From Bacteroides intestinalis (GTDB lineage: Bacteria > Bacteroidota > Bacteroidia > Bacteroidales > Bacteroidaceae), in NCBI RefSeq assembly GCF_902364365.1, contig NZ_CABJDN010000010.1, positions 124,001 to 188,000 of the forward strand: a stretch of DNA of 64,000 nucleotides, in the 5' to 3' direction. The notes beneath the pieces were generated by a model. The model had not been told where the DNA came from and did no database searches. It saw nothing but the letters and a program-made list of their open reading frames with translations. Position numbers and translations under genes: made by a program. This document shows, one piece after another, positions 37,001 through 46,361 of this stretch. Within the stretch, counting starts at the first letter, position 1. Each line of letters opens with the position of its first letter.

Positions 37001-38124
37001 ATACAGGCATCGGTTTGAAAGAGGACAAGATAGAGCGTATCTTCGACCGTTTCTATCAGATTAATAATGGTTCGGCATATAACAACCTCGGTACGGGAAT
37101 AGGTCTTCACCTGACACACTCCCTGGTATCTCTTCATCATGGTACTATTACTGCAGAGAATCGCACAGATGGTAAAGGAAGCCGCTTCACCGTGCGCATG
37201 CCGTTAGGGAATTCACATCTGGAAGCAAGTGAACTGGAGAGTTTACCCCATATAGAAGAAAAAACTCATATGTTATCTACTAAAGAAAGATTGGAATTTG
37301 AGACAGAAATAGCAGACATGGAAAAAGCAACAAGCAAGCCTAAAACCAAATTCAATCTACTGATCGTAGAAGACGAAAAGGAAATTCAGAATTATCTGGT
37401 TGAACAATTACAGGATCTCTACAAGATAACAACCTGTAATAACGGCAAAGAGGCATTCAATACAATTCTTTCTACCAAACCCGATCTGGTTATTAGTGAC
37501 ATTATGATGCCGGAAATGGACGGTATTACTTTATGCAAAAAAATAAAACAAAATATAAATATCAATCATGTGCCGGTCATCCTGCTTACAGCAAAAGGTA
37601 AACTGGAAGATTATGCGGAAGGTATGGATATCGGTGCCGATGCGTATATGGTAAAACCGTTCAATGTTGAAATCCTTAGAAAGACTATCAGCAATCTTAT
37701 CACCAATCGAAAATTGCTCAGGAATAAATTCAGCGGTATGCAGCAGCAGGAAGAAAAACTGGAAGTTCTGAATATAAAATCTACGGATGAAATTCTGATG
37801 GAGAAAATTATGAAGATCATTAATGATAATCTGGCAGAACCTACACTGGATGTAGAAATGTTAGCTAAAAACGTTGGGCTGAGCCGGGTACATCTCTACC
37901 GGAAATTAAAAGAGCTGACTAATCTCAGTACCAGAGATTTCATCCGAAGTATCCGCATCCAGCAGGCAGCCAAGCTCCTAAAGAACAAAAAGATGAATAT
38001 ATCGGATATAGCCTATTCCGTTGGATTCAACAATTTGTCGCATTTCTCCAACTCCTTTAAGGAACAGTTTGGTATGTCCCCTAAAGAGTATATGTTGAAG
38101 TATGGTGAATCGGAACTGAATTAA
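34054..38124 (+). CDS. hybrid two-component system regulator (HTCS 2)
   Basis: 1,356 residues. It has a signal peptide (VPLKATAQ), Reg_prop propeller sensor (about 25-680), Y_Y_Y domain (about 690-765), membrane span (about 775-800), kinase (SHEIRTP, phospho-His831; LLSNAFKYTP; GTGIGLHL), receiver (SDIMMPEMDG, phospho-Asp1149) and AraC-type DNA-binding domain (about 1250-1350, FNNLSHFSNSFKEQFGMSPKEY). The kinase and receiver hallmarks are intact. It is divergent from SusC 1 and most likely controls SusCD 1 and the other promoters with GTAAC arrays. Its TAA overlaps the stop of the convergent AraC gene. Confidence 0.97.
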   Translation: MNSKIIKYIIIILLLPVVPLKATAQTGIYYSTNGQLSSSLINQLYQDHRGFIWISTEFGLNKFDGTHFIHYKHIDNDSTSLINNHVRGVFEDSYRNLWIRCLGGLMLYHPETDNFELIKIEGKEGRHVTNIMELHNGEVWGITTGDTIFRINLTQKVIEPIDEINRKLRLKSFSSIYEDTRRNLWFISETQGLLCFNPKSEEIQHFKYPDIPENNISAIKEDQNGNLFIGTLTKGLCLYNWEKKVFQPIPYENKQDLPIKHLAFTEGKLLIGTDGKGIKAYNPATYQIEDYPVNAAPFNLGTAKVHSILQDKDKNLWLGIFQKGIVFLPAHRERFEYIGHKLLHNNPIGTGCIMSIFKDKDNHLWIGADNEGIFELDTNYKQVRHYSGDTSSSISNTITSIFQDSDGNIWLGAYAKGLAMLNKKTGECNYIPQLLHEKIMNVIEDGQRNLYIATLGSGLYTYNLDTKELRQHNVPRQEGVGQQPNELSNNWVNILLADRKGLIWIGGYQGISCYDPKQDCFSRTNQVIPRSVGYSLLEDKEGNIWAGTSSGLYCINNKTQEVQRYTIEDGLPNNIICAICEDSQQNIWVSTYNGISKFERKRECFINYYAGDGLQGNEFTHGAFFQEKNGKIYFGGSDGITYFMPEQIIEQPRKNDVYITDFLIFNQPINKNTLSGNKPIISTAVIDANIFRLSHQDNTFCIVFSTLRYDNPQQIKYQYRIKELGEEWQTTETGNNQVTYNKLPHGKYTFQVCAIEHGNTSEIRTINIVITPPWYLSGWAYLIYSILFIIIVLGIIKYILDRIRQRQEMTERKHQEEISEAKLQFFINISHEIRTPMTLIINPIEKLLSENLNPELNKTYLMIYRNSQRILRLVNQLMDMRKIDKGQMFMKFRETDIVGFIEDLILTFEYIAKQKNIHLTFIHEAPSLKVWIDMNNFDKILMNLLSNAFKYTPNNGEINITLKQGNSNVNGPLKEYFEIIIEDTGIGLKEDKIERIFDRFYQINNGSAYNNLGTGIGLHLTHSLVSLHHGTITAENRTDGKGSRFTVRMPLGNSHLEASELESLPHIEEKTHMLSTKERLEFETEIADMEKATSKPKTKFNLLIVEDEKEIQNYLVEQLQDLYKITTCNNGKEAFNTILSTKPDLVISDIMMPEMDGITLCKKIKQNININHVPVILLTAKGKLEDYAEGMDIGADAYMVKPFNVEILRKTISNLITNRKLLRNKFSGMQQQEEKLEVLNIKSTDEILMEKIMKIINDNLAEPTLDVEMLAKNVGLSRVHLYRKLKELTNLSTRDFIRSIRIQQAAKLLKNKKMNISDIAYSVGFNNLSHFSNSFKEQFGMSPKEYMLKYGESELN

Positions 38125-38978
38125 TGGTAGGAGTTCCGATATTCCTGCGGGGTAAGTCCTGTTACCTTTTTGAATAAACGGTTAAAGTAGGAATAGTCAT
38201 CAAAAGAAAGAGAAAAAGCCACGTTCTTCACAGACATCTCATCTGTTACCAGAATGAGTTGTGCCTTTTCTATTTTCTTCTGATTGATATATTTTGAAGG
38301 GGTCACACCAGTTTCTTTTTTGAATAAACGGATAAAATGATCTTTTGACAAACATGAATTCTCAGACAGAGTTGTCAGGTCTATAGCCTCATAGATATGT
38401 TTGCGTATATAAAGAATAGCTTTCTCTATTCGATCGTCCTTTGTCTCCACTTTAACTTGCGCACGCTTTAAGAAATGTGCCAGTAACTGATATACAATAC
38501 CACGTGATTCAACCTTATCACATAATGCACGCTGCTTGTTCTTCAGAAGATTCTCCATCAACGTTGAGTTATTATCATAAGTCGAGGGGTCCGATTTAGG
38601 CAAACTCATATGAGGATTTATCGCACACAAACGTTGAAACAACGCAAGGTCCAAATCACCGGCAGGTATCTCTACCGGAAATTCCCACTCATCCAATAAA
38701 TTCGTATCTGATTGATGCTCTTCATAAATATGCAGGTAATAATGGCAGAAATAAGAATTGCATATATAGCTATGTATAGTAAAAGCCGGGATGAAATACA
38801 AATAATTTGGTTTCAGAATTTGTATACCTCCCGATAGTTGTATCTGGGCAGTACCTTCTGTTATATAGTACAGGCGCGTGAACGGACTATTTACGTTTTT
38901 CCAGTTCCAATCTGCATTGTGTACAGCCAAACCGACATTCAGCACCAAAGGGTGCAATTTATCAACCAATGAAGCCAT
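38121..38978 (-). CDS. AraC-family transcriptional regulator
   Basis: 285 residues, cytoplasmic. The N-terminal half is a cupin-like sensing domain (RLYYITEGTAQIQL, LKPNYLYFIPAFTIHSY). The C-terminal 100 residues hold two helix-turn-helix units (LSENSCLSKDHFIRLFKKETGVTPSKYINQKKIE; FSLSFDDYSYFNRLFKKVTGLTPQEYR). It is divergent from the GH29 gene across a 219-base gap and so likely controls the fucosidase/SusCD 2 unit in response to a monosaccharide. It is convergent with HTCS 2, the two stop codons sharing the bases TTAA. Confidence 0.93.
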   Translation of the reverse strand: MASLVDKLHPLVLNVGLAVHNADWNWKNVNSPFTRLYYITEGTAQIQLSGGIQILKPNYLYFIPAFTIHSYICNSYFCHYYLHIYEEHQSDTNLLDEWEFPVEIPAGDLDLALFQRLCAINPHMSLPKSDPSTYDNNSTLMENLLKNKQRALCDKVESRGIVYQLLAHFLKRAQVKVETKDDRIEKAILYIRKHIYEAIDLTTLSENSCLSKDHFIRLFKKETGVTPSKYINQKKIEKAQLILVTDEMSVKNVAFSLSFDDYSYFNRLFKKVTGLTPQEYRNSYH

Positions 38979-39039
38979 AGTATATAGTATTTAGTAACTT
39001 GATAAAGGTAAGCGATTTTATTAAGTCTTCAAAACGGTT

Positions 39040-39167
39040 ATCGATATTCTCTATATAAAAATCGTTATTATCCTACCATAAAAGGTATTTTCTAACAAAA
39101 TCATCGATATATTCCAATACAAGCACTTTTTAATCCTATCAAAGCTACTAATTAATCCATATCTTTG
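39040..39167 (+). promoter_or_regulatory. GH29 promoter with ATCGATAT direct repeats
   Basis: ATCGATATTC (39040-39049) and ATCGATATATTC (39103-39114) form a direct repeat 63 bp apart, about six helical turns. A -7 box TATCTTTG lies at 39160-39167, 31 bases ahead of the GH29 ATG. These are candidate sites for the divergent AraC regulator. Confidence 0.45.
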
Positions 39168-39197
39168 CAATGTACAATAGAAACAAAATTAATACCT

Positions 39198-40838
39198 ATG
39201 AGAACCAAAATTTTATTAGCATCTTTAGCTCTTTCGATAGGAACATTATCTGCTCAAAACTATCAGGTTCCGGTATCGGAAAAAAATGAACCCATGATGA
39301 ATGGTAGATTCCAACCTACATGGAGTTCACTGGAGACTTATCAAGTTCCCGAATGGTTTAGAAATGCCAAATTCGGAATCTGGGCACATTGGGGACCACA
39401 GTGTGTGGAAGGTTCGGGCGACTGGATGGCACGTTCCATGTATCTGGAAGGATCAGCGGAGTATAAGTATCATGTAGAACACTATGGCCATCCCTCTGAA
39501 GTGGGTTTCAAAGACATTATTCCTTTATTTAAAGCTGAAAAATGGAACCCGGATAAATTGGTTGAATTCTATAAAAAGATAGGTGCACAATATTTTTTCG
39601 CTTTAGGCAACCATCACGATAATTTCGACCTTTGGGACAGCAAATATCAGGCTTGGAACTCAAAGAATATGGGACCTAAACGCGATATTCTGGCAGAATG
39701 GGAACAAGCTGCACGCAAGTATGAACTTCCATTCGGTATCAGTTTCCATGCCGACCATGCCTGGACTTGGTACGAGCCCTCTCAACGTTATGATAGAAAC
39801 GGCCCCAAAGCCGGTGTTCCTTACGATGGCACACTGACAAAAGCTGATGGTAAAGGCAAGTGGTGGGAAGGATACGATCCGCAGGATTTATATGCGCAAA
39901 ATCATCCGATGAGTAAAGGAAGTTGGGTAGACGGTATGATACATAGCCAATGGGCCTGGGGAAACGGAGCATCTTTACCAACTCAAGAATATTGTACTAA
40001 TTTTTATGACCGCACGGTAGATGCTATCAATCGTTACAATCCTGATCTCATCTATTTTGATGTAACAGTAGTTCCATTCTACCCTATCAGCGATGCAGGA
40101 TTGAAGATCGCAGCTCACTTCTACAATCATAATATGGCCACTCATAAAGGGAAACTGGAGGCTGTCATGCTGAGTAAGATATTGGATGAAAACCAACGCA
40201 AAGCTATAGTCTGGGATGTAGAGCGCGGGGCACCCAATGAGATTATGGAGCAACCATGGCAATCCTGCTCATGCATTGGAGGATGGCATTACAATACATC
40301 TATCTATGAGAATAACTGGTATAAATCTGCGGCAGATGTTGTAAAACTATTAGTTGACATCGTAAGTAAAAATGGTAATCTGCTGCTCAGTGTTCCATTA
40401 CGAGCTGATGGTACCTTTGATGAAAAGGAGGAGAAAATATTGAATGAGTTTGGCGACTGGATGAACATTAACAAAGAAGCCATCTTTGATACTCGTCCTT
40501 GGGAAATATTCGGTGAAGGACCGATAGCTGAAGCAGATATTAAAATTAATGCACAAGGATTCAATGAAGGATCATATAGCAAAGCGACGGCACAGGAAAT
40601 TCGCTTCACACAGACTAAGAAGGACTTATACGCTACGGTTTTGGCTTGGCCAACAGAAAAGCAAATACTCATCAAGTCATTGTCTGATGAAAGTAAATTG
40701 TTCCCTGGTAAAATTAGCAGAGTGGAATTATTAGGTTATGGCAAAGTTTCATTCACACGTACGGACAAAGGGTTACTTATAAATATGCCTGATAAACAGA
40801 TTAATAAGATTGCTCCTGTATTCAAAATAAAGAAATAA
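39198..40838 (+). CDS. GH29 alpha-L-fucosidase
   Basis: 546 residues with signal peptide (LSIGTLSAQ). It removes alpha-linked L-fucose, and some members take the related L-galactose. GH29 motifs are RNAKFGIWAHWGPQ, the YEGSAEY-like loop, KIGAQYFFALGNHHDNFDLWDS, FGISFHADHAWTW, DLIYFDVTVVPF (candidate nucleophile Asp) and SKNGNLLLSVPLRADG. A C-terminal beta domain follows. The ATG at 39198 is chosen because the frame's earlier ATG (39165) overlaps the -7 box. It heads the unit with SusCD 2 and a likely fucose mutarotase. Confidence 0.93.
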   Translation: MRTKILLASLALSIGTLSAQNYQVPVSEKNEPMMNGRFQPTWSSLETYQVPEWFRNAKFGIWAHWGPQCVEGSGDWMARSMYLEGSAEYKYHVEHYGHPSEVGFKDIIPLFKAEKWNPDKLVEFYKKIGAQYFFALGNHHDNFDLWDSKYQAWNSKNMGPKRDILAEWEQAARKYELPFGISFHADHAWTWYEPSQRYDRNGPKAGVPYDGTLTKADGKGKWWEGYDPQDLYAQNHPMSKGSWVDGMIHSQWAWGNGASLPTQEYCTNFYDRTVDAINRYNPDLIYFDVTVVPFYPISDAGLKIAAHFYNHNMATHKGKLEAVMLSKILDENQRKAIVWDVERGAPNEIMEQPWQSCSCIGGWHYNTSIYENNWYKSAADVVKLLVDIVSKNGNLLLSVPLRADGTFDEKEEKILNEFGDWMNINKEAIFDTRPWEIFGEGPIAEADIKINAQGFNEGSYSKATAQEIRFTQTKKDLYATVLAWPTEKQILIKSLSDESKLFPGKISRVELLGYGKVSFTRTDKGLLINMPDKQINKIAPVFKIKK

Positions 40839-40859
40839 CTCACACTAAATAAAAAGATT

Positions 40860-40889
40860 GGTTTATCGGCTTTTTTAAGTCGATAAGCC
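40860..40889 (+). terminator. weak hairpin between GH29 and SusC 2
   Basis: The arms 40860-40868 and 40881-40889 pair with one G-T, around a T-rich loop. There is no clear T-run after it, so it may attenuate or process the transcript rather than end it. Confidence 0.4.
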
Positions 40890-40929
40890 TCAACTATACC
40901 TTAAAAAAACAATAATCAATTAAGAATTT

Positions 40930-43900
40930 ATGAAAAACCAATTAACGTATGGACTTTTACAGTCAATGAAAATCAGACTGATTTTATTGATTTGTTGTTT
41001 GTCTGGCGCCACTTGGGCACAGACTCAGAGTAATGTCAATGGGCTGATAACAGATTCATCCGGTGAACCGCTAATAGGTGTCAGCATTCAAGTAAAAGGC
41101 ACTACACATGGTACTATTTCTGATTTAGATGGTAAATTCATGTTGTTAGCTAAGACTGGTGATATCCTTCGTATCAGTTACGTAGGTTATACTCCTCAAG
41201 AGATCAAGTTAACAGGTAACCAGCAATTGCGTATCATAATGGAAGAAGATACAAAAAGGCTGGAAGAAGTCGTAGTTGTGGGATATGGCACCCAGAAGAA
41301 AGTAAACCTGACCGGATCAGTGTCTTCGATCACAGCAGACGAACTGGCCAATAAACCTGTTATGAGTACAGCTCAAGCATTGGCAGGTTTAGCACCAGGA
41401 TTAAGTGTACTACAAACTTCCGGCCGACCGGGAACAGGGGCTACAGTAAAAATACGTGGTACAGGTACTTTCTCAAATGCCGGAACAGACCCGTTAGTTC
41501 TGATTGATGGGCTATCAGGCAGTATTGATGACGTAGATCCTAATGATATTCAAAGCATCTCTTTCCTGAAAGATGCTGCTTCAGCTTCTATCTATGGTAA
41601 CCGTGCAGCTAATGGTGTTATCTTAATTGAAACAAAGAAAGGGGTGCAAGGGAAGACTACGATTTCCTATAGTAACTCATTCGGTTGGCAACGCCCGACG
41701 GAACTACCGGATTTTCTTCCATCATGGGAATATGCAGAGTATTATAATATGGCCATGCATAATATGGGAAGACAAGATGCCTATCTCCCCGAACAGATAC
41801 AAAAATTCCGGGACGGATCAGACCCGGACAATTACCCGAATGTCAACCATCTAAAATGGTTACTGGAATCAGGATCAGGATTCCAACATCAGCATAACAT
41901 AAGCATACAAGGAGGTAATGCCACTACAAGTTATAATCTGTCAGTGGGATATCGCAATCAGGAAGGTATGACAGCCAGAACTTCAAATGAACGTATGACA
42001 GCCCTATTCTCGATGAAAAGTGAAATAGCAAAAGGGCTTACCTTGAACTTAAACATCAACGCCTACAACAATAAATATAATGCACCTAATGGTGAACCTC
42101 AAAGTATTGACGGTATGATAGGATATACGGTACGTCAAGGTCCTATTTATGCAGGAAAAAAAACAGACGGAAGTTTCGGTTATCAGGACAATTATAGTCC
42201 GGAAGCATGGCTTGCCAGCGAATCTTTTGTGCAGAATATCAATCGGAATATCAGTGCTTCCGGACAGCTAAAATGGGATACCCCTGTAGCAGGACTTTCA
42301 TTTACAGGAAAAGCCGGAGTTAATTATTGGACTAAGTATGATAAAGCGTATCGTGCAGATACCTATTTTGACGAAACTAAAACAGTAGGGCCGGCTACCT
42401 TGAATGTTTGGACAGCTAACAACACATATACCACCTTTGAGGCATTAGCTACTTATGAAAAACAAATAAAGAATCATAGCTTTAAGCTATTAGCCGGTAC
42501 ATCAGTAGAACAATCCGCTAACAGAGGTTTGGAAGGCTATAGAAATACATTCCCCAATAATTATCTCTATGAATTGGGATCAGGAGATAAATCAACAGCC
42601 ACCAATAACAGTTCGTTAGAAGAATATGCATTACTATCTTTCTTCGGACGCATCAACTATTCATTTAAAGACCGTTATTTGCTGGAAGCAAATTTACGCT
42701 ATGACGGTTCTTCACGCTTTGCAGACGGACACCGTTGGGGACTTTTCCCATCAGTTTCCGCAGGTTGGAGAGTTTCGGAAGAAGATTTCTGGAAGAATTC
42801 CGGTGTATCCAATGTTTTTGATAACCTGAAGCTACGCGCATCTTATGGTGTATTGGGAAATCAAAATATTGGTGTATACCCCTATCAACAAACATATAAT
42901 CTGGGACATGATTATCCTTTCGGTAATCCTGCGGCACTGCAATCAGGTGCTTACATGTCAGTTTACAATAATCCTGAAATCACATGGGAGAAAACAGCTA
43001 TTACTGATATTGGACTGGATTTTAGTTTATTCAACGGTGCATTTAGCGGTACGGTAGATTACTTTTATAAATATACTTCAGATATTCTGGCACCAGTAGA
43101 AGTATCCAGCATCATGGGACGTTCAGTAGGACAATCCAATGTAGGAGCTGTATCGAATAAAGGTATCGAAGTGAATTTAACTTATAACGGACGAATCGGA
43201 AACAGTTTCCGTTTCAGTATTTCTCCCAATTTTACTTGGGTAAAAAATGCCGTTGAGAAGCTGGCCAATGGTGCTACAGAAGAAATCAACAACAACCGTA
43301 TTGTTGGGCAACCTATCGGCATTATCTATGGATATGAAACAGATGGTTTATTTGTAGACCAAGCAGAAATAGATGCAGCCCCTGAGCAATTGGTCGGCAA
43401 ATCGAACTTGAAACCGGGATATGTGAAATACAAAGATATCAGCGGACCGGATGGTGTACCCGATGGCAAAGTAGATGCACAATATGACCGTACTGTATTA
43501 GGAAGCACAACTCCGAAATTCTATTATGGCTTAAATCTATCTGCCTCTTATAAAGGGTTCGATTTCTCAGCTTTACTACAAGGCTTAGGAGGCCATAAGC
43601 GTCTGATAGGTTCTTACATGGCCTATGCATTCTATAATGGAGGACAAATACAGAGATGGCAGGCAGACAATTGCTGGACAGAAGCAAACCCTGATAAATG
43701 GGCTGAATATCCTCGCCTGGAAACTTTAAACATGAATAATACAAACCTCCAAACATCTGATTATTGGGTACGTAATGCCAGTTTTCTGCGTTTAAAAAAT
43801 GTGCAAATAGGATATACTCTACCTAAAGTATGGACAAAGAAAGTCGGATTGGAGAATGTGCGCATTTATATAAGTGGCCAGAACCTCTGCTCTTTCAACA

Positions 43901-44007
43901 GCTTCTATAAAGGGTGGGATCCCGAAAATGAAATAGGTACAGGAGATTCTCCATCGTATTATCCTATCAATAGCATTTATTCATTTGGATTTAATCTCAA
44001 GTTCTAA
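40930..44007 (+). CDS. SusC-like TonB-dependent importer (pair 2)
   Basis: 1,025 residues. The hydrophobic signal (IRLILLICCLSGATWAQ) begins only at residue 14, so the internal Met13 (ATG at 40966) is an equally good start. The regulatory-like domain (about 38-115, NGLITDSSGEPLIGVSI) precedes LEEVVVVGYGTQKK, the plug (IRGTGTFSNAGTDPLVLIDG, ASIYGNRAANGVI) and the barrel, which ends GFNLKF. It imports the glycan cleaved by the fucosidase unit. It lies 24 bases ahead of SusD 2. Confidence 0.96.
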   Translation: MKNQLTYGLLQSMKIRLILLICCLSGATWAQTQSNVNGLITDSSGEPLIGVSIQVKGTTHGTISDLDGKFMLLAKTGDILRISYVGYTPQEIKLTGNQQLRIIMEEDTKRLEEVVVVGYGTQKKVNLTGSVSSITADELANKPVMSTAQALAGLAPGLSVLQTSGRPGTGATVKIRGTGTFSNAGTDPLVLIDGLSGSIDDVDPNDIQSISFLKDAASASIYGNRAANGVILIETKKGVQGKTTISYSNSFGWQRPTELPDFLPSWEYAEYYNMAMHNMGRQDAYLPEQIQKFRDGSDPDNYPNVNHLKWLLESGSGFQHQHNISIQGGNATTSYNLSVGYRNQEGMTARTSNERMTALFSMKSEIAKGLTLNLNINAYNNKYNAPNGEPQSIDGMIGYTVRQGPIYAGKKTDGSFGYQDNYSPEAWLASESFVQNINRNISASGQLKWDTPVAGLSFTGKAGVNYWTKYDKAYRADTYFDETKTVGPATLNVWTANNTYTTFEALATYEKQIKNHSFKLLAGTSVEQSANRGLEGYRNTFPNNYLYELGSGDKSTATNNSSLEEYALLSFFGRINYSFKDRYLLEANLRYDGSSRFADGHRWGLFPSVSAGWRVSEEDFWKNSGVSNVFDNLKLRASYGVLGNQNIGVYPYQQTYNLGHDYPFGNPAALQSGAYMSVYNNPEITWEKTAITDIGLDFSLFNGAFSGTVDYFYKYTSDILAPVEVSSIMGRSVGQSNVGAVSNKGIEVNLTYNGRIGNSFRFSISPNFTWVKNAVEKLANGATEEINNNRIVGQPIGIIYGYETDGLFVDQAEIDAAPEQLVGKSNLKPGYVKYKDISGPDGVPDGKVDAQYDRTVLGSTTPKFYYGLNLSASYKGFDFSALLQGLGGHKRLIGSYMAYAFYNGGQIQRWQADNCWTEANPDKWAEYPRLETLNMNNTNLQTSDYWVRNASFLRLKNVQIGYTLPKVWTKKVGLENVRIYISGQNLCSFNSFYKGWDPENEIGTGDSPSYYPINSIYSFGFNLKF

Positions 44008-44031
44008 GTTAACCATTCAATACAGAATAAT

Positions 44032-45720
44032 ATGAAAAAGATATATCATACATCAGGAATTACAAAAGCCTGCTTATTAACTTTGGCACTATCGTTCGGT
44101 GCAATGAGTTGTACGGATTTATTAGATAAAGAACCTCCTTCAGCTATTTCTGATGGAAGTTTTTGGACCGGTGAAGGTGACGCAATGTTAGCACTAACAG
44201 GATGTTATCGCTTTCAAACGGGATGGTCACATGACGACTTTGCTACTCCCCAGGGCTTACTTTACTTAGATTTCGCCGGAGGTAATGGTACTGAAAAAGA
44301 AAACTTTTCCACTCTGATGGCCAGTTCCAACACAGTAGCTACTAATAGCAATCTTTATTGGTTTTGGGCAAATGCTTATACTCAGATAGCAAAGTATAAC
44401 ACTTTTCTGGATAACATTGGGAACTGCCCAATGGATGATGTCAAAAAGGTAGCCTGGTCTTCTGAAGTAAAATGCCTCCGTGCTTATTTCCTATTTAATC
44501 TGGCCTTTTATTATAAAGATGTTCCTATGCCATTGACGACTTTATCAGTAGAAGAGGCAAACTCCATTTCACAAACTTCTCAAGCAGATGTATATACTCA
44601 AGTAGAAAATGACCTTAAAGATGCCATTGTTATATTACCGACAGAATATCCATCGGAGGAATATGGCCGCTTTACCCGTGGTGCTGCAAAAACACTTTTA
44701 AGCCGTCTTTACCTTGCTCAGGAGAGATGGGATGATGCAGCTAAGATATTAAAAGAGGTGATTGATTCGGAGATATACGAATTAGACCGTAGGAATGGTG
44801 AAGAAAGCTACGATAAACTCTTTCAAATAGGTGGTGAGTATAGTCCTGAAATGATATTTTGCATTATGGGAGTGAAAGATATGTATACGAACTCACGTTA
44901 TCAATATCTGTATCCCGAAGTAGCTTATGGAGGATGGCATCAGTTTTCACCTTACAATGAATTGGTAAAAGAATACTTCTGTATAGATGGAAAGGATATC
45001 AAAACTTCGGAAGTGTATGACGAAAATGATCCTTATGTCAATCGTGATTTACGTTTGTACGCTTCTATATTCTTGCCACCGTTAGGAAGCTATTCCGGAA
45101 CTAAATATAATGATATCATATATGACTGTTTTAAAGGTGCCAATACAGCGGATAGTTATAATAAATTCACCTTATTCAACGGATATTGTCCTAAGAAAGG
45201 ATGCGATCCTTCTATTATTAATAATTTAGGTTCTACGCCTACCTATACTCCGATTATGCGCTATGCTGAGGTACTTTTAAGTTATCTGGAAGCATTGAAT
45301 GAATCTCAACCAAGTGCCATAGATCAGGATATTCTGGACCTTACCATTAATGATATTCGCAATCGCGTAAAACTGACAGACATAAAAAAAGCAGATGTAC
45401 CGACACAAGAACTCGTGCGCGAAGCTATCCGCAAAGAAAGACGTGTTGAATTAGCTTTTGAAGGTTTACGTTATTATGATGTATTACGTTGGGAAATTGC
45501 AGAAAAAGAATTAAATCATACATTTACAGGAGTTAAACTATCAGATGATCCCAATGCCCGTAATTATCGAGGGAGCGGAACAGCTGCTTCTCCTGTTGAT
45601 GAGAATATGTATTATCAGTTTGAGAAGCGTACATGGTCATCTCACAATCGCTATTTCCCAATACCACAGAATGATTTGAATGTCAACAAAAACCTCAAAC
45701 AGAACACAGGATACAATTAG
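44032..45720 (+). CDS. SusD-like lipoprotein (pair 2)
   Basis: 562 residues with lipobox GAMSC. RagB/SusD fold: WSSEVKCLRAYFLFNLAFYYKDVPMPL in the helical core, RGAAKTLLSRLYLAQERWDDAAKIL, and the conserved end IRKERRVELAFEGLRYYDVLRWEIA with RYFPIPQNDLNVN. It is the normal surface partner of SusC 2 and lies 24 bases downstream. The hairpin at 45761-45791 follows. Confidence 0.96.
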   Translation: MKKIYHTSGITKACLLTLALSFGAMSCTDLLDKEPPSAISDGSFWTGEGDAMLALTGCYRFQTGWSHDDFATPQGLLYLDFAGGNGTEKENFSTLMASSNTVATNSNLYWFWANAYTQIAKYNTFLDNIGNCPMDDVKKVAWSSEVKCLRAYFLFNLAFYYKDVPMPLTTLSVEEANSISQTSQADVYTQVENDLKDAIVILPTEYPSEEYGRFTRGAAKTLLSRLYLAQERWDDAAKILKEVIDSEIYELDRRNGEESYDKLFQIGGEYSPEMIFCIMGVKDMYTNSRYQYLYPEVAYGGWHQFSPYNELVKEYFCIDGKDIKTSEVYDENDPYVNRDLRLYASIFLPPLGSYSGTKYNDIIYDCFKGANTADSYNKFTLFNGYCPKKGCDPSIINNLGSTPTYTPIMRYAEVLLSYLEALNESQPSAIDQDILDLTINDIRNRVKLTDIKKADVPTQELVREAIRKERRVELAFEGLRYYDVLRWEIAEKELNHTFTGVKLSDDPNARNYRGSGTAASPVDENMYYQFEKRTWSSHNRYFPIPQNDLNVNKNLKQNTGYN

Positions 45721-45760
45721 TTTTCAAATCTACAGATAACTAAGTTATTAATAGGTATGG

Positions 45761-45791
45761 TTAAGTATCCGGATTTTTTCCGGATACTTAA
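45761..45791 (+). terminator. hairpin terminator after SusD 2
   Basis: A perfect 13-bp inverted repeat (45761-45773 with 45779-45791) has a five-T loop and is followed by AT-rich sequence, 40 bases after the SusD 2 stop. Confidence 0.7.
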
Positions 45792-45825
45792 TTTAGTATA
45801 AGGGTTTTCTTAATGTAACAAGATT

Positions 45826-46209
45826 ATGAAAGATAAAGGATACAAAATAAAAGAATATCATTGTCCCGTGAAGAGATATTGCCAGACCATGGATTTAAAA
45901 AACAATCCTGATTTAATTGCAATGTACAAGAAATGTCACAGCCAAACAGAAGCTTGGCCGGAAATCAGAGAAGGTATTCGTTCAGTAGGTATTTTAGAAA
46001 TGGAAATATATATAGCAGGACCAAGGCTATTCATGATTGTAGAAACACCACTCGATTTTGATTGGAAAACTGCCATGGATAAATTATCTCACTTACCCAG
46101 GCAAGCAGAGTGGGAAAATTATGTATCCAGATTCCAAGAGTGTGTCGCAGAAAGTACTTCGACTGAAAAATGGAAATTAATGGAACGAATGTTTTATCTA
46201 TACGAATAA
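45826..46209 (+). CDS. RhaM-family L-rhamnose/L-fucose mutarotase
   Basis: 127 residues, cytoplasmic. It has the DUF718 dimeric ferredoxin-like fold: YKKCHSQTEAWPEIREGIRSVGILEMEIYIAGPRLFMIVET and a C-terminal WxxMxxxF end. RhaM-type enzymes interconvert anomers of L-rhamnose; close relatives act on L-fucose. Beside a GH29 fucosidase and its SusCD pair, fucose mutarotation is more likely, but the sequence alone does not decide. It lies after a terminator-like hairpin, so it may be made by read-through or from its own promoter. Confidence 0.88.
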   Translation: MKDKGYKIKEYHCPVKRYCQTMDLKNNPDLIAMYKKCHSQTEAWPEIREGIRSVGILEMEIYIAGPRLFMIVETPLDFDWKTAMDKLSHLPRQAEWENYVSRFQECVAESTSTEKWKLMERMFYLYE

Positions 46210-46290
46210 AATACTTTAAAAGAATAAATACGAGATGACTATCTAAAATTCTCGTAACTGAAATGTATCATATTTGTTACCATTTCTTCA

Positions 46291-46339
46291 ATTTGCCGCA
46301 AAAAGTATGAAACGCAATGTCTTTACTTTTGCGGCAAAT
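46291..46339. promoter_or_regulatory. inverted-repeat promoter of the receptor/phosphatase operon
   Basis: Two arms, 46291-46307 and 46324-46339, form an inverted repeat with one base gap (TTTGCCGCAAA on the left, TTTGCGGCAAA on the right). The right arm contains a -7 box TACTTTTG (46324-46331), so a protein bound to the dyad would cover the promoter. The ATG follows at 46362. Confidence 0.6.
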
Positions 46340-46361
46340 TCATTAACGTATCATAACAAGT

